Notes: generated by a model from the letters alone, not told the origin. Counted from the stretch's first letter, positions 12,301 to 25,440 are shown. The stretch: DNA of 64,000 bases from Zerene cesonia (GCF_012273895.1 NC_052117.1:2612406-2676405), one strand, 5' to 3'. Numbers and translations: made by a program.

Positions 12301-14385
12301 CTCAGCGACTTGTCTTATTATGTTCATTTATAAAGTGCCTTATCTGCTAGGTATTAATTAACACAACATATTATCCTTTATCTCCGACACTGCTTCACTG
12401 GCATGGAAAGCTTTAACATTGATATCCTTGTTTCTTCCCTTTCAATTTAGATTAACGATAATAATGATGTTTTAGTTATGGCTTACAACACAATTGTTAT
12501 ATCCATATTTCGAATTAATATCAACATATATTCTTGAAAATAGTTTTTTTATTGTAACTAAAACTTCCATCTATCGAATTAAACGTTATTATTTCAAATA
12601 AATTACAATAATTGCACCAGACAAAAGCCTAACATCAAACACGAATCCATTAAAACATGCGACGCAATTAACAAAGCATTACAACGAAAACACATCAATG
12701 TACCAGCATTTTAAAACAAGCACGTTTGTGAGTTGTATCAATACGCAAGCAAGCAGCGTCTCTCGCTACCAGTGACACTTTGTCGAGTCACTTTTTAATT
12801 AGCGTATTTCTCTTTGTAGCGGTCTCTTGCAAATTAGCCTCTGATGTGAAGTACGCCGCAAAGCGAAGGCTGCCCTCTTTTCCGAGCTTTACAGTTGGCA
12901 TTAGCAAATTACAGCCGTATCTGCTGTGATGTATGCTATTGGATACTCTTTGATGTATATTCGGCAACATGTCCATAAGTAAACAGTTTGTCTTTTATGA
13001 GAGACCCGAAGATGTTAGTTTAGAAAGTGGAAAAGCGGTAGTGAAGTCGGTTGAGATATTAAAAACATTTCATTGACCATACAAATAATAATATAATTAG
13101 TTAATTCCCGAAAGTAACAGAAGTTTCTGCTATGGACGAAAAATATTCTTTCTTTATATCGTAATAAAAGCGATTAGTAAAACTTGGCAAAAACATAATA
13201 TTTACTGAAAAAAAAGCAGACTTCTTTTTATCAATGCAAAGTTTCAATGTAACACGGGCTATCCATTTTCCAGTTAAAATAGACAAAAAGCCCTCAAAGC
13301 TCAGCAGCTTAAGATGTTCATAATTACCGGTTTTCCAAGACTCCTGTGTGACCAAGAATTAGCCTCTGTACAGTTTCAGCAATGGTCGGATCCGCTTTTA
13401 AAGATGGAATGTTTTGAATGCGAATGTTCAAGATTTGTGAATGCTATAATTGTTTGAGCGTCGTCTTTGCAATAAAGCTGTGCTAGGTGGTACACTTAAG
13501 AAACCTTTCTGTGGATAATCGTTTCAGTAGCTGGGTCAAGAAATTGATTATACAAGACTCTGTGAATGACGGTTTGTATTTTAGCCCAGGGCATTGTTTT
13601 ATGACGTTATTGTTTAATGAAACCATTGTAAAAGGAGGCACAAATAACCGTAAGAAGTGCTTAAAGTATATTGTGATGTTATGTGAATTAAATATAACGC
13701 TTTTTTATTAATATTATTTGGTTTTTTGACTTTGCAATTGCCAATTTGAAATGACGTTTGTCTTTTTAATATGTTTTAGATTTAATTACCTAATATAAAA
13801 ATCTGGTAATAAGCTATCATAGATCATAACAAATCCAAACTAATTTAGATTATATACAAGCCATAACATCATAAACATACCGTAATACTTAAGAACACCA
13901 ATGATTCAGAAACTACAGAATCCATTCACAAAAACACAAAACGAATCCAACAATCGGCATATGGCAGGCTTATTATAATCGTAACAAGGTATTCAAGATG
14001 TCTAAAGGAAATGATGTGGAGTCTGTAATGAGCCTCCGATGTGTTGAATGTAGCTGCAGCGTTACAGACACAACAAAAGGCTTGCTTCATGATTTTCAAA
14101 GGAAAAATACAGCTCTAATACAACGCTATGGAAACTTGATCGTAATGATGTTCCGTTGTTAGTTTGTTCGCGGAATGTAGAGCTTTTATTGTGTTCTTGT
14201 AAAGAACGACTTTTAATGGGTAATACTTATTGTGACTGGCTCGGGTTTGTGGTAACATATCCCCAGATCTATGCATGGGATTGTAAGATAACTATGCTTA
14301 CAAGGCACGGCATTTATGATTACTAAATGGTGCATTGTTTTTCATGTAATTCTAGTGCAGAGGAGGTTTTATCAAATGGACGTCT

Positions 14386-14424
14386 AATTTATTGTAGAAG
14401 GAATAATTCCTTCTACAATAAATT
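14386..14424. repeat. Perfect inverted repeat, 19-base arms
   Basis: Arm 14386-14404 (aatttattgtagaaggaat) and arm 14406-14424 are exact reverse complements around one A. No element around it is recognised. Confidence 0.9.
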
Positions 14425-14582
14425 GTTGTTTAAATATTTAATTGATTACTTTACAAAAACGGAGATGCTCATACTTCCTACTAATAATATAAAGCCCAAA
14501 GTTTGTAAAGATGTGTGTGGTTTGTTACTCTTCCACGCAAAAAGTACTATCCACAAACTAAAATAGCCACAAACTAAAATAT

Positions 14583-14855
14583 CATTGTCACCATCTGGAT
14601 ACGTGGCGATCATCCACAGTGCGCTTTAGGAGGAACTTTTTACCGCGCACTACTCCTCTGTGGAACGATCTACCCGCTTCAGCATTTCCGAACCACTATG
14701 ACTTGGGTCTCTTCAAGAAAAGAGCGTACTCTTCCCTTAAAGGCCGGCAACACTCCCGCAACTCTCCAGGTTGCGTGGACGCCTATGGGCGGCGTTAATC
14801 TCCGGTGACGCGCCTGCTCGTTTGCCCGCTATTATATAAAAAAAAAAAAAAAAAA
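14583..14855 (+). mobile_element. 5'-truncated non-LTR retrotransposon (LINE) 3' end with poly(A)
   Basis: An open frame from 14583 runs 71 codons to TAA at 14796-14798. It reads HLDTWRSSTVRFRRNFLPRT, then LWNDLPASAFPNHYDLGLFK, then KRAYSSLKGRQHSRNSPG. This is the C-terminal tail typical of insect LINE ORF2 proteins, downstream of the reverse transcriptase. A short 3' UTR and 18 A residues (14838-14855) follow, as expected of target-primed insertion. All of the catalytic part is missing, so it is a dead copy. The exact clade (Jockey-like or other) cannot be settled by eye. Confidence 0.82.
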
Positions 14856-14955
14856 CTATACCGATTGCAATGAAATTTGGTACGTAGACAGCTGGACAAC
14901 TGCTGGACAAATAACAAATAGGCAACTTTTTATCCCGATATTCCTACGGGATAGT
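14856..14955 (-). repeat. Dispersed repeat, family 1, truncated reverse copy
   Basis: The reverse complement matches the middle of the copies at 4875, 6454 and 28354 (ccgtaggaat, agttgtccagc, accaaatttcattgcaatcgg). It begins right after the LINE poly(A) tail, so one element landed in or beside the other. Confidence 0.8.
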
Positions 14956-16261
14956 ATTTTTATAAATGTAATGTTAATGCTTGAGCCGTTATGCAGATGT
15001 GATTTGGTGATTAGTAAAAAGATACATGGAATCTTAGCGAACCATAGAATAGGTTCTGCTGCGGTGACAAGTCTTAACCAGAGTGATATTGGGTAGTGAA
15101 ACGTCTATATAGTGCGGCTGCATTTTGTCAAATGCGGTATGATTACCGTCTACCTCTCGACTCCAGACTCCAGTATCTATAGAATAAAGACACTACTATT
15201 ATAGCAAAAGACACTACTATTTCATAGTAGTAAATATGAAAATGTATTGCCTACTTGTTACTGATTTATAATTTAAACGTTGTGATATATATTAAAATTT
15301 ACAAATATAGGTAGAGTCGAAGCGTTATTTCTACCTTCAATTTTTATATTTATAAAGTGAAAATGAAAAATTGTATATGTTCTATTTCAGAATCACGTAT
15401 TGTCGCGGCGAATGGGGAAAGCATCAAGAATTAAAAGCCTTTTAATGACAGCCAGCCCGGAGCCATCGGCTTTGGATGGCTTCATGCAACAATAACAGTT
15501 TCAGCATATTTAACACTGTGTTCACATTTATTGCGATTTGATATACTAAATTCTAATTACAATGTTAATAACGATCATTCAATATTATGGATTTAATAGA
15601 AATGAGCTTTGCTTGATATCAGTAAATATGTAGCGCATGACTCTTTCATTCTCAGAACCATCTAAAAATAAAATTTGATTAGAATATTTTTGTCTGACAC
15701 ATCAATTATTAACATTGTATTTGTCTAAAGAATAATTCAGTTATATAAATATTGTTAGTAGGTACTTTGTGATTATTTACAATGTTAAATATTTAGATTA
15801 TGAAACTATCTGCCTACTGTATTCTAATCCTTGTTACTAAATGCGAAAGAGAAAAAGAATAAAACTATGCGCTTCGGTGGAACTTGATCAGTCTTGATTA
15901 ATCTTAGAACTTGATATGTTATAAATGTTATGCACGATATTGACGGTTAAAGACATAAAGATTACATTTAAATCACTTAAAGAGAAATACAATCACTTAC
16001 TCCATGTTTACTCGCTTAGCATTATAAGTACGTCCAACAAAAGTGACTAACAAAAATAACAAGAAATTGAGGGTAGTTACTACTTCTCATAAATAAATAT
16101 GTACGATAATTTTATGCGTAAATAGTGTATATTTTTGTAAACATATACTTTTCTTTATTTATAACTAAATACCTGAGTACCTATTTTTAAGAAAGTATTA
16201 TATATGCTAATGTAATGGGATATACATTTTAACTGTAAACTAATTAAATAGAAATAGAGAT

Positions 16262-16375
16262 CACCGCACAGTGATAAGGCCGCCGATTGTACTATATTGT
16301 TGTCGTGTAATTGCTTCCATGTGTATTCGTTTGTCATGTATAATAAAGAGTTAAATAAATAAATATTTAATTGCA
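16262..16375 (+). repeat. LINE-type 3' tail with poly(A)-like end
   Basis: Contains cacagtgataaggccgccga, tgtactatattgttgtcgtg and ataataaagagttaaataaa. It shares gtgataaggycgcc and the AATAAA-like end with 55388-55515. The clade is not determined. Confidence 0.7.
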
Positions 16376-16673
16376 ATGTAACCAGTAAAAGAGCACTCAG
16401 TAAACAAAAAAAAATGTATTCTTCTTGTTTGGTTTCATAGCTTACTACCGCATACTCCGTCCCTCTGAGTGCTGCAGGCTTCTTAAACCATAGATGTTTT
16501 ATCGGCGTACAATGCTGTATAGCTGGCAATCGATTGTAAACAATTATTCTTTAAACCGTTGTATGTTGCATTATCGATGCTCTATACAATAGCTTTCTAT
16601 ATATTTCATGCGAGCTTATGCTTCGTTTAATAGATGTTATTATACATATAAACCTTCTTCTTGAATCACTGTA

Positions 16674-16772
16674 TCTGTTAAAAAAATCCATCAAAACCGT
16701 TGTAATTTAAAAGATTTATTCATACATACAGACGCAGGAGGTGACTTTGCTTTATACTATGTAGTGATATGA
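16674..16772 (+). repeat. Dispersed repeat, family 2, 5'-truncated
   Basis: Only the 3' half is present: atccatcaaaaccgttgtaa, then ttgctttatactatgtagtg. Confidence 0.7.
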
Positions 16773-19700
16773 TCATTGCAATTGTGATGTTCCTAAAACG
16801 ATGTATTTTTGTATATCTGTGAACTTTATGTAATAATACTTAACATGTTTTTGTTATTAATTAAATAAAAGCAAAACCTATTAAAAAAATCGAAAATTAT
16901 TTAAAAAGAGGTATTTCTAAAGTGTCGCTTATATTTATTTACTCTGTCGACGCGATTATAATTTTCAGTATATATAATAAACATTATATAAATTTATATT
17001 GAATCGTTTATGGAATACGATCTCTAACATTGGTTATAGGAATATTTGAATAGCATCTCAAATACTTATAAGTGAGCCCAACTTATTAATTTGTAAAATA
17101 TTCAATATACACACAGGTTTCGTTTGTATACTAAACTAACTGTATTCACTTATAGTTATAAAGAAAACAGAAGGTAAGTGCAATCGAAGGTTTTCACAAT
17201 TTTCATACTATGAGTTTATTAAAAAGGGAATTTCGCTAACACCGCCAAACAGAAGCGAGATGCGACAAAAACAAAACACAGATCTAATTAGGATCTAAGG
17301 AATGAAACTAAAAGAGGTTGCGGGTACAATTGAAATGATCCAACATTAATTGGCACATCGCCACGTGACGGTACAATCAAAAGCAAAAGAGGTACAATCG
17401 GGAAAAAAGTGGCAATTCCACGACCACTCGGTGTTGCCAGCATTGCGCTAATTAAGGTCCCACAATCAAGGTAGAGCGATACATTTTTAGGATTCCGTGT
17501 TATGATTAGTTTTTATATGTGCGTGTCGGCGACTGAAAAATGCTGAAAAGTTTTTAAAATTATTGCTGATTTATATAATTAATTTATAAAGCACATTTTA
17601 AAATTCGTCACTTCACAAATGTAGATATTAATTACCTGCCTAATGTGGTTCAGAAAATGTCTTTAAAAGCTTTAACTCTAGTTATAATGTCAACATTAAA
17701 TTAAAAAAATATGCAATTTTTACAAAACGATTGATTTCGTCACTCCCAACCACAAAAAACTTACTAATAACCAGAAACAATTGTATATGAACTTATTAAT
17801 GACTAATTACTATTAATACAATTTATGGGATAAATTTTATATATAACCATAGCGTTAACAGACCATATATAGTTTTTTGACAATAGTTTTTTGCCTGTAT
17901 AAAACATTTTTACACCATCATAAGTCATTCACCATTCTTCAAACAAACAAACAAACTAAAACAGACGACTAACATACAGAACCTTAATAAACTCAAATGC
18001 AATAGTAACGATTGCTTTTTTTGTTAGCACCAGTATCAAAAGGCTTCTAATTGGTAATTTACACTGCGCGCATAAGGCTGCTCTCATAAGCCCACTCGAT
18101 GTTACGATTTTTTTATTTCAATCGCAGACAACACGTACGAATGGTTAATCATAGATGTTTTATTATTGAATTATTGCAGGCGTGACATTTCACATGAGTT
18201 TCAATAGCGCTGCGTTCTTCAATTGACAATTTGCTCACCGATTTAACTAGAACAATTGGTGTCTTTTTAATTGGTTCGGCTGGGGATCGTGTAAAATGTA
18301 ACTTGAAAATAATTGTAAAAATGTTATTAATTCAACGTTAAGTACACGCTGGTAATTGCGTGTTGGTTGGATTTATAATTGCTGTTCCTGAATATATTTA
18401 AATGTTTTATTGTTTATAAATGAACTTCCATTATAAGGAAATATATATTATAGAGTTATAACAATGTTTAAATGAAGTACCTATCAACAATAAAAAATGT
18501 TAATAGAAAGCGGAACAATATAATCACACTTATTAAATATCCAATACATTATACGAAGAAAATTCGCCTCTCCATTAGATTCATAACTGAAAAAAACTTA
18601 AGCGAAATAGAGGAAAATACATATAGACGACTGACATATTGTCTAATTGATAACGCTAATCATTATTCATATGTACATAACGAGCCTGTAGTTCAAAGGA
18701 ATCTTAAAGACTTGGCCTCAGCTGGACCCAGTGAAGCACGTATACGACTTACTCATTTACATGTATTGAGGTACAATTGAACAGACTAGCCGGCTTTATG
18801 GACACATTTGCAATTAAAAATACGCTATCTGGGATAGCAGTTGATAAAAATGCAATTAAAAATCATGCATTTATGTTTGTTAAATTTAGATAACAAAATA
18901 ATAATTAAAGAACATATTATTTAGTTTGTTTACTTTACAATTTAATAAATATATTATGTAAAACAAACTAGTGTTTAAATTTGATTTGTAGCCCATACAC
19001 ATAAATTACAGACAATAAATAATAACAATATTTTTCACCTTTCATTAAAAACCCACAACTTTGATCGATGTTATCGAAGCTACAGCACGCCGTCAACAAC
19101 AATTATTTCATATAACAATTTGTCATGTCTCCCCTGCAGTGGTGTGTTGACAAAACTTTATTACCGAAAATTTGACTACATTACATCAATATTTTTCGTT
19201 CAAGCCCACCGCGACGGTCAAAGAATGATCTAGTTTTAACCCTAAAATGCGTTCTTTCAATGGGAACGAGTTATTCCGGTTTTCGGGATTATTCGACCCA
19301 TGTTAATTTCATTATTGTTGATCGAATTTCGTGTTTGTGCGTAAAATAATGACCCTTCATAATGTAGAATAAAAAGTCCTAATATGTTAGACTGTTTGTT
19401 CATATTTATTTGCTAGAAAATTACTTTTTTGAGTGTTAATGTTATAAAATCAGTCACAACTCACAATACAATATTTTATAATCCTGTCATTTTAAAATGA
19501 AGAAAAACATTTTTTTTTTCAAATTCTATATATATAATAATCAACAAACATTTAAATAAGAATTAACTCTGTTATACCTATTGGCCACAACAAGTCTCGA
19601 ATAGAAAGAATGGCAACTCCAGTACAATTCTCCTTAATTTACTCACTAGCCTGTAAATATACTCTGTGATAAATTCTTCTCAACCGCAACATTAAAACAA

Positions 19701-21164
19701 TACAGCGTAGCTTTTAAATCTTCAGTAAAATAAGTACACTGGCAGCACTCAACCATCGACACACGGAACGATATTAAAAATTCAAAATTAGAATACGGTA
19801 AAACAATAGCCAACATTCGTTCACTTTGCAGACGCAGTCCGTCTAGAACAATGGTGACCCATTGTTAGCACGTCCATTTTGAATGAACAATATGGCGGGC
19901 GTTCCGAATTCGAAACAAACACGGTTTGAAACAATGCTCTCTAATCTCTGAAAGGGTTAAATGCACACTATTGGTCAGCTCAGCTCCCTTCGAAATATGA
20001 ATTGTCCGCACTTTATGCAACTCTTCACGTTCTTTATAATTGTTTAAAACTAAAATGGCGGTCTTTATTTTAAATTTTAAGTTTCTTGAACAATTGCCTC
20101 TTCACTTCATAAGTGTACGAGGATATAGTGATCCTTTTTGTGTGCTGTGATTTTATCTTATAGTTTTTAAATATATTAAAAGTGGCTTATATTAATTGTA
20201 GTTAATTAATACTATATAAAGTCAAACTCATTTTCTATAGGTACCGAAAATATCTTATGGAGTATAAAAATAAATCAATAAAATTACAATTTTATCGAGT
20301 AGGAAATGTCTAATTAATTCATTGCTATATTTTTCTATGGTCTAATTAAAATAATAAAAAAAACATTATTTTTCTCGCCAATAACAGTGTAAAAAAGTTT
20401 ATTTAAAAATAATTATATCAAAGAAAACTCGTTAAATGTTTCAAATAGAGGTGTTGTTTTAATTACATTATCAGGCGAGCACACGCGACCCTTCTCAGGA
20501 TGAAAGACATTCAAATAATAGAGTTTAGAGAAAAGTAGATATTGTACAGTCACCCCGTGAAAATGATGCGTCAGTGTAATTTATATGTGCAAAAGTGTCT
20601 CTTATATAAGTATAGAAAAGGACTGTTTTTGAATATAGCTAAATAATATAACGATTTATATTTATTCGTTCCTTATGGTATGCAGTTCTATATTTTGGGT
20701 TTCAAGGAAGTATAGGTAGGTAGGTTTATGTACACACTATTTAAAAATTCAATTTTAAATTACATACACATTATAATTACGCAAGTTTGCTAATGGCAGT
20801 CACGATATTAGGCTGTCTATTATATGCAACAAAATGAACATCAATATTAGTCCAAATGAGATAAATCAGAAATTAAAACTCACGGAGTCATCGACTTACA
20901 CGACAAAAAAACAAAGATTTAGTTTTTTATGGGAATGTCGGTTAAAAACAGTATGATAATATTTAAACTGAAGAATATTGAAGTAAAAAAAATGAAATCA
21001 TCGTCACAGCGGAGGTGCTTACGCCAGTATTTCGGTGAAAATTTTCATGGTAACATTATATCCCTACATTAGGGCTAAGCGATGGCGTCACATTTGTTGG
21101 ATTAATTCATCATCTCAATTGCTCGGCCAGACTGATGGCTCGCACCCTCACCCACCCCCTGCGG

Positions 21165-21355
21165 GGCTATTTTACTATGTTTTAGTAGGTACTAGGTGTT
21201 CGCCCTGGCTCCGCTCAGTTACACGTTCTTGTTGGATTTTTTCCAAATATTAGAGTAATCCAAGTCGAGACGTTTGTAACCATGGAAAAATCATTAAAAT
21301 CCGTTCAGTCGTTCTTGAGTTATATGTGGTTTAACTTTCTTTAATATAAATAGAC
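21165..21355 (+). repeat. Short dispersed repeat, degraded
   Basis: Has the pattern of a decayed repeat tail: cgccctggctccgctcag, then accatggaaaaatcattaaa and atccgttcagtcgttcttga. The family is not determined. Confidence 0.5.
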
Positions 21356-21404
21356 TAACTAACAATCTGCCTCGGCTTCAATCGTAGTACTTATTATAAT
21401 AGCC

Positions 21405-21515
21405 TATAGCCTATAGTACTCAAGGATCACCCTCATATCCAACAGTGAAAGAACTTTTGATATCGGTCCTGTAGTTCCTGAGACTAGCGCGTTCAAACAA
21501 AACAAACCAAAACCT
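21405..21515 (+). repeat. RTE-like tail, partial
   Basis: Contains atccaacagtgaaagaactt, gtagttcctgagactagcgc and gttcaaacaaaacaaacc, matching the reverse complement of 38574-38743. Confidence 0.7.
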
Positions 21516-22530
21516 CGACTTTATATTTTGCTGTATGGAAAACTAGTAATTGTAATAGTTTTATACTGAATTATAATTAATTGAAATGATTTAATGTAAT
21601 AGTGAAATATATGAGTTTGCAGAAAATACAGGATCAAAAGTGGATAACATATAATTACATAATATTATTCTCATTTAAATTAATGCGAGGAATAATCATG
21701 TACAAGTAATCGTTATAATAATTATTCATTTATTTTATTCTTCTAGATGTAAGTAGTAAATTAATAAATTTCGATTCAAATAAAAAATAAAAAAACTCAA
21801 TATGTATATAATAATATACATTGAGACTGTTACAATATTTATTGAATAGTTTGAAACCGTAAGAACAATAAACACATAATTATCATTAACGTACACACTA
21901 ACACAAAGTGCGAGATACAAGATTACTTTTCAAGAAATCGGAGCAGCTACCCCCGAATCTAATTACCAAGTCGCTATATCAATTTTAGCCAAGCTTTCAA
22001 ACTCCCGACTTAGTGGGTTCGTATGAAAACTCACACACATTGTTATTTGAGCCAAAAACTTCGGATACCGTAAAACATAGAACTTATTCAAAGGGCAAAT
22101 CAGTGCTTAGTTGCGCTAGCGCCCTTTGCCCCCTCCCCCTCCCGTCACTTCCTCTCCCTCGCCCTCGCGCCCACCCTCCCGACAGGACAGCGAGTGTAAG
22201 GATAAATGGGAAGGCTGCCTCTTCGGTTAAGTGTAGATTTTCCGAATGCGGTGTTGATGATGGTTGCTTAGTGGTTACATTGTGTTATCGATGTTAGGTT
22301 TTTTAAGGCCGAAATGATAATATTTTTAGTTTCGTTTTAAGCTTCAATATTATTATATCTTCTGCCTTACGCTTGCAATAAAATTATATAGAGAATAAAT
22401 AATAAATATTATGTTTACAGCCGCGATTATAGGCACTACGCTTCTGATTGAATGTAGGTATTTGTCTTTTCATAAACAAGTACACACATTTAATTGGAAA
22501 TAATTGTTTGATCATCAATTATCAGAACGA

Positions 22531-22574
22531 GGGCCTCCTGTGAGTCTAAAATGATTCAGGCCATAATGAATAAT
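22531..22574 (+). repeat. Family 4 fragment cut by the first gap
   Basis: Reads gggcctcctgtgagtctaaa, then tgattcaggccataatgaat, as in 23828-23935. The unsequenced stretch begins inside it, so repeats probably caused the gap. Confidence 0.6.
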
Positions 22575-23574
22575 NNNNNNNNNNNNNNNNNNNNNNNNNN
22601 NNNNNNNNNNNNNNNNNNNNNNNNNNNNNNNNNNNNNNNNNNNNNNNNNNNNNNNNNNNNNNNNNNNNNNNNNNNNNNNNNNNNNNNNNNNNNNNNNNNN
22701 NNNNNNNNNNNNNNNNNNNNNNNNNNNNNNNNNNNNNNNNNNNNNNNNNNNNNNNNNNNNNNNNNNNNNNNNNNNNNNNNNNNNNNNNNNNNNNNNNNNN
22801 NNNNNNNNNNNNNNNNNNNNNNNNNNNNNNNNNNNNNNNNNNNNNNNNNNNNNNNNNNNNNNNNNNNNNNNNNNNNNNNNNNNNNNNNNNNNNNNNNNNN
22901 NNNNNNNNNNNNNNNNNNNNNNNNNNNNNNNNNNNNNNNNNNNNNNNNNNNNNNNNNNNNNNNNNNNNNNNNNNNNNNNNNNNNNNNNNNNNNNNNNNNN
23001 NNNNNNNNNNNNNNNNNNNNNNNNNNNNNNNNNNNNNNNNNNNNNNNNNNNNNNNNNNNNNNNNNNNNNNNNNNNNNNNNNNNNNNNNNNNNNNNNNNNN
23101 NNNNNNNNNNNNNNNNNNNNNNNNNNNNNNNNNNNNNNNNNNNNNNNNNNNNNNNNNNNNNNNNNNNNNNNNNNNNNNNNNNNNNNNNNNNNNNNNNNNN
23201 NNNNNNNNNNNNNNNNNNNNNNNNNNNNNNNNNNNNNNNNNNNNNNNNNNNNNNNNNNNNNNNNNNNNNNNNNNNNNNNNNNNNNNNNNNNNNNNNNNNN
23301 NNNNNNNNNNNNNNNNNNNNNNNNNNNNNNNNNNNNNNNNNNNNNNNNNNNNNNNNNNNNNNNNNNNNNNNNNNNNNNNNNNNNNNNNNNNNNNNNNNNN
23401 NNNNNNNNNNNNNNNNNNNNNNNNNNNNNNNNNNNNNNNNNNNNNNNNNNNNNNNNNNNNNNNNNNNNNNNNNNNNNNNNNNNNNNNNNNNNNNNNNNNN
23501 NNNNNNNNNNNNNNNNNNNNNNNNNNNNNNNNNNNNNNNNNNNNNNNNNNNNNNNNNNNNNNNNNNNNNNNNNN
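22575..23574. other. Assembly gap, exactly 1000 N
   Basis: No sequence. The round length suggests a placeholder, so the true size is unknown. Family 4 repeat lies on the left and GC-rich repeat-like sequence on the right. Reading frames that cross it have no meaning. Confidence 0.99.
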
Positions 23575-23690
23575 AGGGACCTCCCCCGGGAGAACTAAGG
23601 ACCGCGGGGGCGCTACTCCCCGTCACCTCGCCACAAGGTGCCCTGCGGGCATTTTTTATTATTATTATATTATTATTATTGGGTATGTAC
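23575..23690 (+). repeat. GC-rich element tail and ATT microsatellite after the gap
   Basis: Starts agggacctcccccgggagaa, continues through gtgccctgcgggca and ends in a TTA/ATT run (about 23653-23680). GC-rich sequence ending in a simple repeat suits the 3' end of a LINE whose body lies in the gap. Family not recognised. Confidence 0.5.
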
Positions 23691-23827
23691 GTAATCCTTA
23701 AGTTTGCAGTACAGGCGAAGTAAGGCTAGACTGGTAGTATTATACAAATGGACGATTTAGAATTACCCTTATCAGAAACTTTATCATTAGTTGTTTCTAT
23801 ATATGAATACAACATACACACATTGTT

Positions 23828-23935
23828 ATCAGCCCATATATGTTCCTACTGCTGGGACAGAGGCCTCCTATGAGGGTTCAGGCCATAATCCACCTCTCTG
23901 GCAAGTGCGGGTTGGCAGATGTCACGATGCACGGT
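23828..23935 (+). repeat. Lepidopteran dispersed repeat, family 4
   Basis: Contains tatcagcccatatatgttcc, gctgggacagaggcctccta, tcaggccataatccacctct and ggcaagtgcgggttggcaga. Related fragments are at 22531-22574, ending at the first gap, and at 25318-25440. Confidence 0.78.
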
Positions 23936-25317
23936 AAAAATTTCAAGTGACAAATTTTTGGCTTTTTGGCTGCTTCCTTAACTCAAAACTTTGTTTCTAT
24001 AATAATATTAATTTTAAAAAAGGTGCATATTTATAGTAATGTTGTTGTATTACGTTAGCATACCGCAATAATATAAATAATGAAAAAATTTTTATGAAAA
24101 GCTACTTTGAGTTTGTATGATGTTAAGACTGAGTTTTAAATTATTATATTTATCAATTTACATAAAACTTTTTAAATGTCAGTTTAGTTAAATAAATACA
24201 ACAGATTAATCCAAAATAAATTCACGTTCTATTAAATATAGACACAACCATATCAAACTTTTTAAACTTTCGTCTACAATATGGGTGCAGTAGATAGTAA
24301 AAACTTCGGGAACATGCTTGCGCAGTTCGCGCGTCACTACCGCCATCTATAGGCGAGTAGCTGAATCGAATTAGTATATTTCGTAGAATTAATAACAAAA
24401 ATTATTGCATTGACTGTAAAAATTGTTCGAATATTTAAATAATTGGTAAAATATTTTTATATTCTCAATACAATAATTAGGTACATTTTAGTACAAAATA
24501 AGAATATAACATAAAGAGTATTGTATGTACCTATTATTTTAATAAACGCAAGTATATATAATGATTATGAAATCTTTTTCAGCTATTATGATCAAGTACC
24601 AATGTATAAATGATTAATTTTGTCTTTTAAAAATCTATTTAGTACCACGGTTTTTTTCTTTTGCCGTTGATTATTGAAATAATGTACTGGATCACGAAAT
24701 ATTACACCTATAATTTATCTGTGAGATGTAAAATCTCAAGTCGTAGTGATTATTCATAATAAGGTTCGTATCAGAAAATAAATCTAAAAGTTATTATTAA
24801 ACATCCTATCAGATATCGATCAAATAAGATTCGTATTGGAAAAATCATTCAGTTTCTTATAATGACCACTAGATGGAAGTATTTAATGCCCTTTTATGCG
24901 TATAGATGTCACTACAGACAAGTTTCAATTATTAGCTTCACAATATAAAGCATTGACTACACTTTTTTGTTGCTTTAATAATTTTATTTAGACGAATAGT
25001 GTAATGAGTTGTTCATCCATTCAACCTAACAAACTTCCTATTATACATTTTGTAGGATACATATTATTCATCCAAAATCTAGGAGACATTATTAGAAATC
25101 AATGATTTTTTCCAATACGAATCTTTGTATTGTTATAACACTTTCCGTCCCCCTAGTCAAAAGAAAAACCGCAGACTTCCTCAAATCTCAATCTTTCGTT
25201 TAGGCGTGAAGAATAGACACACAGACAGAGTTACTTTTGCATTCATTATCTTATTAGAGATAAGGTAGCATCGTCTAACGCTATCTTCGCGCTATTTTTT
25301 GCCCATACAACGACTCA

Positions 25318-25440
25318 GGTGTTCTGGCATAATCCACCACGCTGGCCTAAGGGCAGACACATGCCTGGTCTTAACCTCATGCCTAAGTAGGTAGGAGAAA
25401 ACCGGCATGTCTAAGTAGACATGCTGGTTTTCTCACGATC
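25318..25440 (+). repeat. Family 4 fragment with inverted repeat
   Basis: Contains cataatccaccacgctggcc and ttaacctcatgcctaagtag. Two 19-base arms (25395-25413 and 25416-25434) pair with one mismatch around a two-base centre. Confidence 0.65.

Larger units (their letters stand above)
9316..22530. other. Gene-free region from the tRNA-like unit to the first gap
   Basis: AT-rich, with the repeats listed. GC-richer unique islands occur at 10000-10290, 15390-15500, 17220-17480, 19780-19920 and 22080-22200. The longest open frames (124 and 102 codons, near 16155 and 18472) look like chance or repeat sequence. No gene recognised. Confidence 0.7.

Noticed and set aside
12788..12976. 62-codon minus-strand frame with even base use
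   Set aside because: No family resemblance and no splice partner. It might be a conserved non-coding stretch, but nothing here shows it.
14737..14925. 62-codon minus-strand frame with a Phe run
   Set aside because: It is the reverse of the LINE poly(A) tail joined to the family 1 repeat.
22551..23723. Long open frames of 340-390 codons across the N runs (also at 29798-30970)
   Set aside because: They exist only because N is not read as a stop.
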